30,598 nucleotides of DNA from Firmicutes bacterium CAG:124 (lineage in GTDB: Bacteria; Bacillota; Clostridia; Oscillospirales; Oscillospiraceae): the NCBI GenBank assembly GCA_000432135.1, contig HF990562.1, positions 8,722-39,319 of the forward strand, written 5' to 3'. Every line of letters begins with the position of its first letter. Positions within the stretch are counted from its first letter, which is position 1. Under the pieces are notes generated by a model. The model was not told the origin of the DNA. It did no database searches and saw only the letters and a list, made by a program, of their open reading frames with translations. Positions 24,008-30,598 of this stretch are shown one piece after another. A program made the translations under genes and the position numbers.

Positions 24008-24580
24008 TCATATTGCGTCCTCCCGCGCGGCCAATATCGCGCCCCGGTACGCCTGCTGCAGCTGCGAATCGATGACCGCTTCATCGTATTTCATCGAATT
24101 ATTGGCGATGATGCTTGCATACCCGTGCGCAAACAGAAAAACGGTCAAAAAGACCTGCTTCGTCTGCGCCATGCCGATTCCCAGCGCTCCCTGCATCGCC
24201 GAAAGAACAGGGGTAAGCGCCTCGGCGTCGATCAGCTCCAGCAGCGTGCTTCCGTTAAAGTAATCCGACTGAAACAGGAACCGGAACAGATGCGGCTCTT
24301 CGATCGCAAAGCGGATATAATTCATTCCGATCCCAAGCGCAGCGCCCTTCTGCGGCTTTTTGATCCGCATCAGATAGTCCGAATGGTACTGGTCCGCCTT
24401 CGCATAGACTGTCCGTTTCAGTTCTTCAATCGTCGCGAAATGATACATGACGGGCTGCGTGGAGCAGTGCAGCCGTTCCGATACGGTCCTTGCACTGATG
24501 GTTTCCGCGCCCGTTTCACGGGCAACCGCAAAGGCTGCATCCACGATCATTTCCCTTGTAACTTTTGCTTTTGCCGGCAT
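24008..24580 (-). CDS. TetR/AcrR-family transcriptional regulator
   Basis: A 190-aa one-component regulator. The N-terminal helix-turn-helix spans roughly residues 8-55 (VTREMIVDAAFAVARETG, then ISARTVSERLHCSTQPVMYHF). The remainder is an alpha-helical ligand-binding and dimerisation domain with no recognised ligand. The ATG at 24580 has GGAGGC six bases upstream. Its promoter is a perfect consensus sigma-A site overlapped by two AT-rich palindromes, so the protein probably represses itself. The only gene clearly in its transcript is the KTR zinc-ribbon gene. The usual divergently transcribed target (an efflux pump, for example) is absent; an ABC transporter tail at 25119-25241 hints that one was lost. 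Confidence 0.9.
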   Translation of the reverse strand: MPAKAKVTREMIVDAAFAVARETGAETISARTVSERLHCSTQPVMYHFATIEELKRTVYAKADQYHSDYLMRIKKPQKGAALGIGMNYIRFAIEEPHLFRFLFQSDYFNGSTLLELIDAEALTPVLSAMQGALGIGMAQTKQVFLTVFLFAHGYASIIANNSMKYDEAVIDSQLQQAYRGAILAAREDAI

Positions 24581-24592
24581 CGCTGTGCCTCC

Positions 24593-24629
24593 ATATATAA
24601 TCTGGATTATATATAATGCAAATTATATA
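24593..24629. promoter_or_regulatory. two overlapping AT-rich palindromes, probable TetR operators
   Basis: ATATATAATC (24593-24602) and GATTATATAT (24605-24614) are perfect 10-base arms around TG. Immediately beside them TATATAAT (24610-24617) and ATTATATA (24622-24629) are perfect 8-base arms around GCAA. They cover the -10, the transcription start and the leader of the tetR transcript, the usual place for autorepression. Confidence 0.7.
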
Positions 24630-24650
24630 ACAGGAAACAGTCCTTGTCAA
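24622..24650 (-). promoter_or_regulatory. perfect-consensus promoter of tetR
   Basis: On the minus strand TTGACA (24650-24645) is followed after exactly 17 bases by TATAAT (24627-24622), matching 12 of 12 consensus bases. Such strength usually requires tight repression, which the overlapping palindromes could supply. Confidence 0.9.
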
Positions 24651-24659
24651 CCCCGCCGG

Positions 24660-25133
24660 AACAAAAATCACAGACAGCCGGTCCTCCCGCCTGCGCACAG
24701 TCCGGACTCCGCGTTTCCCGTGCAGCCGCAGTATAATGGCCTCCGTGACCTTAGGGTGTATCTGAAAACTCCCAACGCACACGGACAGCGGATCTTTTCA
24801 CGCTGCGCTGCACCATTTTTCCTTGAAATACGTCAGTATTCCTGCGAAAAAATGTCTTGCGCAGCGCAAAAATTTCTCGCTGCCGGTCACATTGGGAGTT
24901 TTCAGATACACCCTAGCCTCGTAAAAAGCGCCGCCGCGCCCTCGCCCCCGGTAATTTTCGATCTCAAACAGCAGCCGGGACATGGCAGGGAAGTCCGTCG
25001 CCTGATCGACGCTCTAAAACGCTGCCGGAAGATCAAAATAAAGCTCCGGGTAGTGCGTTTTCAGGAACTCTTCATAGTACGCGGGCAAAATGTCAATGCC
25101 GGCGGAATGGATGGGGATACGCTCGTGGTGGAC
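24660..25133 (-). pseudogene. AraC-family regulator remnant (sensor domain), split by a MITE
   Basis: The minus-strand frame from about 25133 reads HHERIPIHSAGIDILPAYY, then EEFLKTHYPELYFDLPAAF and an in-frame TAG at 25014. It continues in the same frame SVDQATDFPAMSRLLFEIE and on to GGAFYEA, where the MITE begins. Beyond the MITE the frame resumes KVTEAIILRLHGKRG. This resembles the ligand-binding half of AraC-type regulators of the clostridial type, in which a FYEAKVxEAI-like stretch is usual. The DNA-binding helices are missing, as is the N-terminus, which is replaced by an ABC transporter tail. Damage is therefore fourfold: lost front, amber codon, insertion, lost back. The family assignment is from memory of motifs, moderate confidence. 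Confidence 0.6.
24752..24915. mobile_element. foldback MITE, 160 bp plus TA target duplications
   Basis: The ends are perfect 24-base inverted repeats (24752-24775 and 24892-24915) starting TAGGGTGTATCTGAAAAC. The interior is also a long imperfect palindrome: CGCTGCGC near 24799 pairs with GCGCAGCG near 24860, with CATTTTTC/GAAAAAATG further in. There is no coding capacity. If the outer TA is counted as target duplication, the element is 24754-24913. Removing it with one TA restores GAG-GCT-AAG-GTC, joining the two halves of the AraC remnant. A TA target suggests mobilisation by an IS630/Tc1-mariner-like or similar transposase encoded elsewhere. Confidence 0.88.
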
Positions 25134-25241
25134 AAGGGACAGATCGTCCAGCGCGGCACACACGAGGCGCTGATGGCGCAGGGCGGCATCTACCGCCGCT
25201 TCATCACCGGCCGCGAACAGGCCGTGGGCTGGAAGCTGTAA
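25119..25241 (+). pseudogene. C-terminal remnant of an ABC exporter ATPase
   Basis: The plus-strand frame reads TLVVDKGQIVQRGTHEALM, then AQGGIYRRFITGREQAVGWKL and TAA. This is the standard tail of MsbA/LmrA-type fused ABC transporters, in which the D-loop strand LVVDxG is followed by the H-x-E-L switch region. Walker A, signature and Walker B are all absent, so only about 40 codons remain. Upstream the frame passes into the antisense of the AraC remnant, marking a recombination joint near 25113-25133. The neighbouring tetR may once have regulated the full transporter. Confidence 0.8.
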
Positions 25242-25302
25242 AAACGCGTTCAGACCCGCACAGATTCCTCCTGCCCGCGTATGCTGACAGGGGGGATTTT
25301 TT

Positions 25303-25446
25303 ATGTGTGTGAAGACCGAGCGGCTCGGGCTGCTTCTGATCGGGGCGGGCGTTGGACTTTTGCTGTCGTTTGCGCTGTGCGGGTGGTTTTTGCGGGTGCT
25401 GATCGCGGCCATCCTGATCGTGCTGGGACTTTTGCTGCTGAAATAA
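25303..25446 (+). CDS. small membrane protein, 47 aa
   Basis: The frame begins MCVKTERLGLLLIGAGVGLLL and continues SFALCGWFLRVLIAAILIVLG before ending LLLLK and TAA. A GGGGGA ribosome site lies about seven bases before the ATG. The protein has a short positively charged N-terminus and two hydrophobic stretches that could form a helical hairpin or one long transmembrane segment. It sits 68 bases upstream of the sipL-like gene in the same orientation, so a role in sporulation is possible by context only. No family recognised. Confidence 0.65.
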   Translation: MCVKTERLGLLLIGAGVGLLLSFALCGWFLRVLIAAILIVLGLLLLK

Positions 25447-25454
25447 TTTCCGAA

Positions 25455-25483
25455 ACATATCCTTGTCCGGCTCCGCGTATATA
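25455..25483 (+). promoter_or_regulatory. possible sigma-E-type promoter of sipL-spoIVA
   Basis: ACATATC (25455-25461) and CGTATATA (25476-25483) are separated by 14 bases, roughly resembling the -35 ATATT and -10 CATACA-T elements of mother-cell sigma-E promoters, and no sigma-A promoter is visible. spoIVA and sipL are sigma-E-controlled in studied species. The match is partial. Confidence 0.35.
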
Positions 25484-25514
25484 TATCCCAGAACATATAC
25501 AAGGAGTTGAGACT

Positions 25515-27023
25515 ATGGAGCTTGCATTTGAACAGAAACAACGGTCCTGCCTGCATCGCACGGCGCATCTCTCGCTTGCGCAGGAGCAGACACAGGAGCT
25601 CATCATACCCGACAGTATGCCGGACGCTTCCCGCACGCTCATCTGCTGTGCCGAGCCGGAGGTACAGAGCAAAACGAACCGGGAGGGCAGTCTTCTCGTG
25701 ACGGGGACGCTGCGCACGTGCTGCCTGTACGCAGACGAAGCGGGCGGCTTGCAGCTGCTGACCTCCGAGCTGCCGTTTACGGTCAAGCTGGAGTGCGCCG
25801 AGCTGCGCGAGGACACGCAGACGCTCGTGCGCTGCTGCGTCCGCAGCGCGGACAGCCGCCTGATCAACTCGCGCAAGGTGCTCCTGCGCGTGAGCGTTCT
25901 GGTTCAGGCGGACGGCTATGAGCCGCAGACGCAGAGCATGAGCGTCCTCAAGGATCCGCCCGCCTGCCTGCAGCTGAAAACGCAGACCTATGAGACGAAT
26001 GCGCCTGTGGAGCTTTCCGAGCGCGCGTTTCAGGTCAGCGAGGAGCTGAACCTACCGGACGGCAGGCCGCAGATCACACGGCTGGTCAGCTGTTTGCTCA
26101 CGCCGGTCGTGCAGGAGCAGGGGCTGGTCGGGAGCAAGGCCGTCCTGAAGGGAACCGCAAATCTGCAAATTACTTATCTGGACAATGAAAACGCCCTGCG
26201 GACGCTGAGTTTTTCCGTGCCGTTTTCGCAGTACTGCCAGATGGAGGGCGACTACGATCAGGACGAAACGCTCGAATCGGTGCTGCTTGTGACCGGCGTG
26301 CAGCTGGAGCCGGTCGCGTCGGAGCAGTCGCAGAAGCTGCTGTTCGGCGCGGGGCTGCTGGCGCAGTGCATGGTCGTGCAGCCGCAGGCGCTGACGCTCT
26401 GTGAGGACGCATATTCGACCAAGGGCGAGTTCCAGCCGCAGTGGGAAACGCAGGAGCACACCATGCGCCTCGACGCGCAGACGCTGCGCGAGCCTGTCCG
26501 CGCCTCGTTCCCGGTGCAGGCCGCCGCCGTGCTCGACTGCCGGGTCTACCCGGACGCACAGGCGCTTGAGCGGACAGACGACGGCGTTACCGTCCATGTA
26601 CCGCTGCGCGCGGACCTCGTCTATACCGACCCGGACGGCGCGGTGCAGGCCGAGACGTTCCGTACGGAGGTCAGCTGCCATACAGCGCTGAGCGAAAACG
26701 GCCTCTGCGAGGCCGTGTGTACGATCCAGCCGGAGGGCTACGCCTCGGCGGGCAGCGGCGCGGTCGAGCTGCGCTATGACGCGGTCTTTCAGGTACAGAC
26801 GTTTTCCCGGCAGACGCTGCAGAATCTGTCCGGCGGGACGCTCGACCTGACGAAGCAGCAGAACACGCAGCGGCCGTCAGTCGTCATCCGGCGCATGAGC
26901 GAAAACGCCGCGCTCTGGGACCTTGCGCGGCAGTACCGGACGACGGCGCAGTCGATCCAGCAGGCCAATCATCTGACGCAGCCGGAGGCGGACGCCGGAC
27001 GGCTGCTGCTGATCCCCATGTGA
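25515..27023 (+). CDS. sipL: SipL-like spore coat morphogenesis protein (DUF3794 repeats plus LysM)
   Basis: SipL of Clostridioides difficile binds SpoIVA through its C-terminal LysM domain and is needed to assemble coat around the forespore. This 502-aa protein (ATG at 25515, AAGGAG eight bases upstream) has the same architecture. The first DUF3794 unit (residues about 30-150) contains IPDSMPDASRTLICCAEPEV and KVLLRVSVLVQADGYEPQ. A second unit lies around 180-330 and a probable third around 340-440. A LysM domain forms the last 45 residues (ENAALWDLARQYRTTAQSIQ to RLLLIPM). It directly precedes spoIVA (17-base gap), which supports the partner relation. The symbol is by architecture and position. 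Confidence 0.8.
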   Translation: MELAFEQKQRSCLHRTAHLSLAQEQTQELIIPDSMPDASRTLICCAEPEVQSKTNREGSLLVTGTLRTCCLYADEAGGLQLLTSELPFTVKLECAELREDTQTLVRCCVRSADSRLINSRKVLLRVSVLVQADGYEPQTQSMSVLKDPPACLQLKTQTYETNAPVELSERAFQVSEELNLPDGRPQITRLVSCLLTPVVQEQGLVGSKAVLKGTANLQITYLDNENALRTLSFSVPFSQYCQMEGDYDQDETLESVLLVTGVQLEPVASEQSQKLLFGAGLLAQCMVVQPQALTLCEDAYSTKGEFQPQWETQEHTMRLDAQTLREPVRASFPVQAAAVLDCRVYPDAQALERTDDGVTVHVPLRADLVYTDPDGAVQAETFRTEVSCHTALSENGLCEAVCTIQPEGYASAGSGAVELRYDAVFQVQTFSRQTLQNLSGGTLDLTKQQNTQRPSVVIRRMSENAALWDLARQYRTTAQSIQQANHLTQPEADAGRLLLIPM

Positions 27024-27039
27024 GACGGGAGGCGGGAAT

Positions 27040-28518
27040 ATGGAACAACGTTCGATCTACGCGCAGATCGCGGACCGCACGGACGGCACGGTCTATATCG
27101 GCGTCGTCGGCCCTGTGCGGACGGGAAAATCCACCTTTATCAAGCGCTTCATGGAGCAGCTCGTGCTGCCGAACATCGAAAACGTCTATGAGCGCGAACG
27201 CGCCACCGACGAGCTGCCGCAGTCCGGCTCGGGCCGGACGATCATGACGGCGGAGCCGAAATTCGTCCCGAACGAGGCCGCCCGCATCAGCCCGGACGGA
27301 AAAACGACATTGCAGGTGCGGCTGATCGACTCTGTGGGCTACATGATCCCCGGCGCGGTCGGCGACACGGAGGACGGCAAGCCCCGCATGGTCACGACAC
27401 CCTGGGCCTCCGAGGAGCTTCCCATGGCACAGGCGGCGGAGCTTGGCACCAAAAAGGTCATGGAGGACCACAGCTCCATCGGCGTGGTCGTCACGACGGA
27501 CGGAACGGTCACGGATATCCCGCGCGAGGATTACCGCGAGGCGGAAGCCCGCGCCATTGCGGATATGCAGAAAACGGGCAAGCCGTTCGTGGTCGTCGTC
27601 AATACGCAGGACGCGAAAAAGGGACAGGCGGACGCGATCTGCGCCCGCATCCGGGCCGAATACGGCGTGCAGGCGCTGACGATGGACTGTGCGGTGATGC
27701 AGACGCAGGATATTGCGCGGCTGCTCGAAGCGGTCATGTACGCGTTCCCGGTCGAGGAGCTGCGGTTCTTCCTGCCGAGCTGGGTGCGGGCGCTGCCGGA
27801 CGATCACCCGGTCAAAGCCGCCCTGTATGACGCAATGCTTGACCGCGCCTCAAGGCTCACAAGCCTCAGCGAGGCGGAAAGCGTCATGGGGTCGCTGCGG
27901 GAGCTAGATCCGGTCGACGCGTTCCGCGTGCGGGAGGTCGATCTCGGAACCGGCACGGTCACCTGCGAGCTGCATCTGCCGGAGACGCTGTTCTACGAAG
28001 AACTGTCCAAGCAGGCGGGCGTGGAGATCGCGGACGACGAGGCGCTTATGCAGATGCTGCGGGAGCTTTCGCAGACGAAAAAGCTCTACGAAAAGGTACA
28101 GACCGCGCTCGAACAGGTCAAGGCGACCGGTTATGGCATCGTCATGCCGGGCGCAGAGGAATTGAAGCTCGAAAAGCCGGAAATCGTGAAGAAAAACGGC
28201 AATTACGCCGTCAAGCTGCGCGCCAGCGCGCCGTCCATCCACATGATGCGCGCGCAGATCGAGACGGAGATCAGCCCCATGGTCGGCGGCGAACAGGAAT
28301 CACAGCAGCTCATCGACTATCTGCTCGGCGAATATGAAGAGGACACCGATAAGCTCTGGCAGAGCAACATCTTCGGCAAATCGCTCTATGAGCTTGTCTC
28401 CGAGGGCGTCACGGCCAAGATCATGCGTATGCCGGACGACGCGCGGCAGAAGCTCACAAAGACCCTTGGCCGCATGATCAACGAAAACACCGGCGGGATG
28501 ATCTGCATCCTGCTGTGA
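27040..28518 (+). CDS. spoIVA: stage IV sporulation protein A
   Basis: SpoIVA is the mother-cell ATPase that polymerises on the outer forespore membrane to form the basement layer of the coat. The 492-aa sequence has a Walker A loop, GPVRTGKST, at residues 24-32. It is followed by FIKRFMEQLVLPNIENVYERERATDELPQSGSGRTIMT, almost invariant in the family. LIDSVGYMIPGA holds the Walker B-type/sensor Asp. The C-terminus is the conserved assembly region. Presence of this gene shows that the organism can, or recently could, form endospores. It is co-oriented with sipL, and a strong hairpin follows eight bases after its stop. Confidence 0.97.
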   Translation: MEQRSIYAQIADRTDGTVYIGVVGPVRTGKSTFIKRFMEQLVLPNIENVYERERATDELPQSGSGRTIMTAEPKFVPNEAARISPDGKTTLQVRLIDSVGYMIPGAVGDTEDGKPRMVTTPWASEELPMAQAAELGTKKVMEDHSSIGVVVTTDGTVTDIPREDYREAEARAIADMQKTGKPFVVVVNTQDAKKGQADAICARIRAEYGVQALTMDCAVMQTQDIARLLEAVMYAFPVEELRFFLPSWVRALPDDHPVKAALYDAMLDRASRLTSLSEAESVMGSLRELDPVDAFRVREVDLGTGTVTCELHLPETLFYEELSKQAGVEIADDEALMQMLRELSQTKKLYEKVQTALEQVKATGYGIVMPGAEELKLEKPEIVKKNGNYAVKLRASAPSIHMMRAQIETEISPMVGGEQESQQLIDYLLGEYEEDTDKLWQSNIFGKSLYELVSEGVTAKIMRMPDDARQKLTKTLGRMINENTGGMICILL

Positions 28519-28525
28519 ATACCCG

Positions 28526-28565
28526 CAGCGCCCCCTGTCATGCTGTGACATGACAGGGGGCGCTG
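28526..28565. terminator. bidirectional hairpin between convergent spoIVA and the phosphate transporter gene
   Basis: CAGCGCCCCCTGTCATG (28526-28542) and CATGACAGGGGGCGCTG (28549-28565) form a perfect 17-bp stem around CTGTGA. It lies between the converging stops at 28518 and 28600. Neither side has a clear U-run, but its stability and position fit a shared terminator or transcription roadblock. Confidence 0.75.
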
Positions 28566-28599
28566 GTGCGTGCTGATATTGTCTGTGCGTCCGGCGCGG

Positions 28600-30342
28600 T
28601 TACGCCAGCTTGTATTTTTCCTCAAACGTATTGTACTGCATCAAAAATTCGTTGCTGCCGGATTTGACGTCGCCGAGGTACTTGTGCAGATCGATACGCT
28701 CGTTCTTCATGTCGAGCAGACAGCCTGCGATGTTCGAGCAGTGGTCGGCCACGCGTTCCAGATTCGTCAGCAGATCGGACAGTACGAAACCTGCGGCCAG
28801 CGAGCATTCGCCGCGCTGGAGACGGGCGATGTGATTCGTGCGCAGCTCGTCCTTCAGCTTGTCGATGACCTGCTCCAGCGGCTCGACCTGCCGCGCAAGC
28901 GTCAGATCGTCCTGCAAGAACGCCCGGCTCGTCAGATCGACGATCTCGCCCACGGCGTTCAGCATCGTCTGCAGCTCCTGCTTTGCGGAGTCTGTGAACG
29001 AAACGCCCTTCTCCTTCAGCTCCTCCGCCGATTCGATAATATTGACGGCGTGGTCTGCAATGCGCTCAAAATCGCCGATCAGATGCAGCAGCTTCGACGA
29101 TTCCACGCTGTCCTGCTCGCTCATCGGCTGCGTGGCCAGATGTACGAGGAAGGTTCCCAGCGTGTCCTCATAGCGGTCGGTATCGTCCTCCCGCTGCCGG
29201 ACGGAGGCGGCCAGCTCCGGCGTAAAGCCGAGCACGGCCTGTAAGCTCTCATGCAGCGCAAGCTCGGAGTCCGCAGCCATGCGCTTGGCCAGCTCCTCGC
29301 TCTTGACGAGCGCAATGGCGGGAGTTGCAAACAGGCGCTCGTCCAGAACAGTTGCGGTGTCGGTGCTGCGGCCATCCGGGATGATCCGGTACGACAGCTT
29401 TTCCAGCAGTCCGCAGCACGGCAGCAGCATCAGCGTGCAGGCCAGATTGAAGATCGAGTGAATGAGCGCGATATGGAACGTATCGATAGCGGTCGAGACG
29501 AACGCAAAGCGGAAAATTGCGTTTGCAGCCTCAAACAGCGCCAGCCAGACGACTGTGCCGATGATATTGAAGCTCAGATGCACGACGGCTGCGCGCCGCG
29601 CGTTCTTGTTCGTGCCGACGGAGGACAGCATGGCCGTCACGCACGTGCCGATGTTCTGTCCCATGATAATGGGGATCGCCGCGCCGTAGCTGACAGCCCC
29701 GGTCGAGGACAGCGCCTGCAGAATACCGACCGACGCGGACGAGGACTGCACAATGCCCGTCAGAATCGCGCCAGCCAGAACGCCCAGAATGGGATTCGAG
29801 AACAACAGGAAGAATTTCGTGAAGTTCGGGTCGTCCCGCAGCCCGGAGACAGAGCCAGACAGCGATTCCATGCCGAACATCAGCGTCGCGAAGCCAAGAA
29901 GGATCAGGCCCGTGTCCTTTTTCTTGCCCTTTGCGGTCAGATACAGAATAATGCCGATCACAGCCAGCACCGGCGTGAACGACGACGGTTTCAGAAGCTG
30001 CACGAACAGGCTGTCCCCGCTGATGCCGGACAGCGACAGCAGCCACGCTGTCACAGTCGTGCCGATATTCGCGCCCATGATAACAGGAATGGACTGCTTG
30101 AGGCTCAAAAGCCCCGAATTGACAAAGCCCACGACCATGACCGTCGTAGCCGAGGACGACTGAATGACCGCCGTAACGGCAAGCCCCGTCAGAAGCCCGG
30201 AAAATTTCCCGTTCGTCAGCTTCGCCAGAATGGCCTTCAAGGACCCGCCCGCGCGTTTTTCCAGCGCCGTGCCCATCACACTCATGCCGAACAGGAACAA
30301 ACTCAGCGAGCCGAGCAATGTTAAAAAGTTAAAAATCGTCAT
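28600..30342 (-). CDS. Na+/phosphate cotransporter with PhoU-like C-terminal domain
   Basis: Membrane protein of the NptA/PNaS family, importing (or in some bacteria exporting) inorganic phosphate with sodium. The 580-aa sequence has two inverted repeat halves. Each half carries the QSSS signature: TAVIQSSSATTVMVVGF in the first and TGIVQSSSASVGILQAL in the second, along with MGANIGTTVTAW and MGQNIGTCVTAM. Hydrophobic segments fill residues 1-320. The last 220 residues or so are soluble helices of PhoU type (RIADHAVNIIESAEEL, RVADHCSNIAG), probably regulatory. The ATG at 30342 has AGAGGTC upstream. It is a single gene with its own promoter, convergent to spoIVA. Confidence 0.93.
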   Translation of the reverse strand: MTIFNFLTLLGSLSLFLFGMSVMGTALEKRAGGSLKAILAKLTNGKFSGLLTGLAVTAVIQSSSATTVMVVGFVNSGLLSLKQSIPVIMGANIGTTVTAWLLSLSGISGDSLFVQLLKPSSFTPVLAVIGIILYLTAKGKKKDTGLILLGFATLMFGMESLSGSVSGLRDDPNFTKFFLLFSNPILGVLAGAILTGIVQSSSASVGILQALSSTGAVSYGAAIPIIMGQNIGTCVTAMLSSVGTNKNARRAAVVHLSFNIIGTVVWLALFEAANAIFRFAFVSTAIDTFHIALIHSIFNLACTLMLLPCCGLLEKLSYRIIPDGRSTDTATVLDERLFATPAIALVKSEELAKRMAADSELALHESLQAVLGFTPELAASVRQREDDTDRYEDTLGTFLVHLATQPMSEQDSVESSKLLHLIGDFERIADHAVNIIESAEELKEKGVSFTDSAKQELQTMLNAVGEIVDLTSRAFLQDDLTLARQVEPLEQVIDKLKDELRTNHIARLQRGECSLAAGFVLSDLLTNLERVADHCSNIAGCLLDMKNERIDLHKYLGDVKSGSNEFLMQYNTFEEKYKLA

Positions 30343-30375
30343 ATCCGCACAGACCTCTTTCCAAATTCGTTTTAT

Positions 30376-30404
30376 CTGATATAAATATAGAAAGAGAATG
30401 TCAA
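30376..30404 (-). promoter_or_regulatory. promoter of the phosphate cotransporter gene
   Basis: On the minus strand TTGACA (30404-30399) and TATCAG (30381-30376) are 17 bases apart: a perfect -35 with a 4/6 -10. The start of transcription would be near 30369, about 27 bases before the ATG. No Pho-box-like direct repeat was recognised. Confidence 0.6.
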
Positions 30405-30566
30405 ATGCGCGTCCAGAATTACGTTAAATCTTCGTGATATTTCGCTGAGAACCTTAAATCCAAATCAATTCCCGGTTAAACCGCCGACAGGGCTCCTCTG
30501 AAAGGGCAATGTCATCAACTTAAGACCGGTGCATTTGTTTTATGCGAAAAAACGGCAAAACGAATG
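30405..30566. other. non-coding spacer at the right edge
   Basis: Apart from the promoter on its left and the repeat on its right, this AT-richer stretch shows no coding frame with a ribosome site. Small inverted motifs such as CGGTTAAACCG near 30473 are the only structure noticed. The last 40 bases (GTTTTATGCGAAAAA and on) loosely resemble the bases just before repeat copy A. Confidence 0.4.
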
Positions 30567-30598
30567 CAGTTGGTAGGGGCGGGGCTCTGCTCCGCCCG
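30567..30598 (+). repeat. GTAGGGGC palindromic repeat, copy E (runs off the window)
   Basis: The last 32 bases are identical to 11423-11454. The unit probably continues past the window edge. Confidence 0.85.

Noticed and set aside
25012..25014. In-frame UAG in the AraC remnant read as pyrrolysine
   Set aside because: The frame is also broken by a MITE and lacks both ends, so a nonsense mutation in a pseudogene is the simple explanation; no pyl genes are visible.
30500..30530. Possible insertion-sequence end near CAATGTCATCAACTTAAG
   Set aside because: It looked vaguely familiar as a transposon-like end, but there is no second copy, inverted partner or target duplication in the window.

Overview
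The window reads as chromosome of a GC-rich, spore-forming, anaerobic Firmicute of class Clostridia (an Oscillospirales-like bacterium is my best guess). The reasons are the spoIVA/sipL sporulation pair, strong AGGAGG ribosome sites with TTGACA/TATAAT promoters, glutamate fermentation by the coenzyme B12-dependent methylaspartate route, and the GTAGGGGC palindromic intergenic repeats. No rRNA, tRNA, CRISPR array, prophage or intact transposase gene was seen.

Left block (1-4586, minus strand): an aromatic amino acid operon aroF-tyrA-aroB, with aroB cut by the window edge, joined by 4-base stop/start overlaps. Upstream of aroF is a complete-looking ribosome-mediated attenuator: a near-consensus promoter, a 16-codon leader peptide with Tyr-Tyr-Tyr-Phe, a 1:2 hairpin, a 2:3 antiterminator and a 3:4 terminator with a U-run. 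Upstream of this lies nadE (glutamine-dependent NAD+ synthetase).

Centre-left (4726-11376, plus): a histidine-utilisation cluster hutH-ftcD-fchA-hutU-hutI, converting histidine to glutamate and passing the formimino group to tetrahydrofolate. hutU has its own probable promoter behind two inverted repeats. The cluster ends in a hairpin and a patch of palindromic repeats.

Centre (11626-21238): a minus-strand P-loop protein with an alanyl-tRNA-synthetase-type second additional domain lies divergently from a nine-gene plus-strand operon. The operon genes are citD-citE-citF-like, two class I fumarase-like subunits, glmS, glmL, glmE and mal. In this context the citrate lyase-like subunits are best read as citramalate lyase and the fumarase-like pair as mesaconate hydratase. 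The operon then covers glutamate to methylaspartate, mesaconate, citramalate, and acetate plus pyruvate. With the hut genes, about 16 kb encodes histidine breakdown to pyruvate and acetate.

Centre-right (21240-25300): an accessory, partly decayed region. It holds a palindromic repeat, a 5'-truncated coding remnant, a minus-strand set (GNAT/YoaP-like protein, isochorismatase-like hydrolase, CPBP membrane protease), a zinc-ribbon KTR protein, and a TetR regulator with a perfect consensus promoter over two AT-rich palindromes. Next come an AraC-type regulator pseudogene interrupted by a 160-bp MITE with TA target duplication, and the tail of an ABC transporter gene.

Right block (25303-30598): a 47-aa membrane protein, sipL-like (DUF3794 plus LysM) and spoIVA, probably forespore-envelope assembly genes expressed in the mother cell. 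A convergent Na+/phosphate cotransporter with a PhoU-like tail follows, and the window ends inside another copy of the palindromic repeat.
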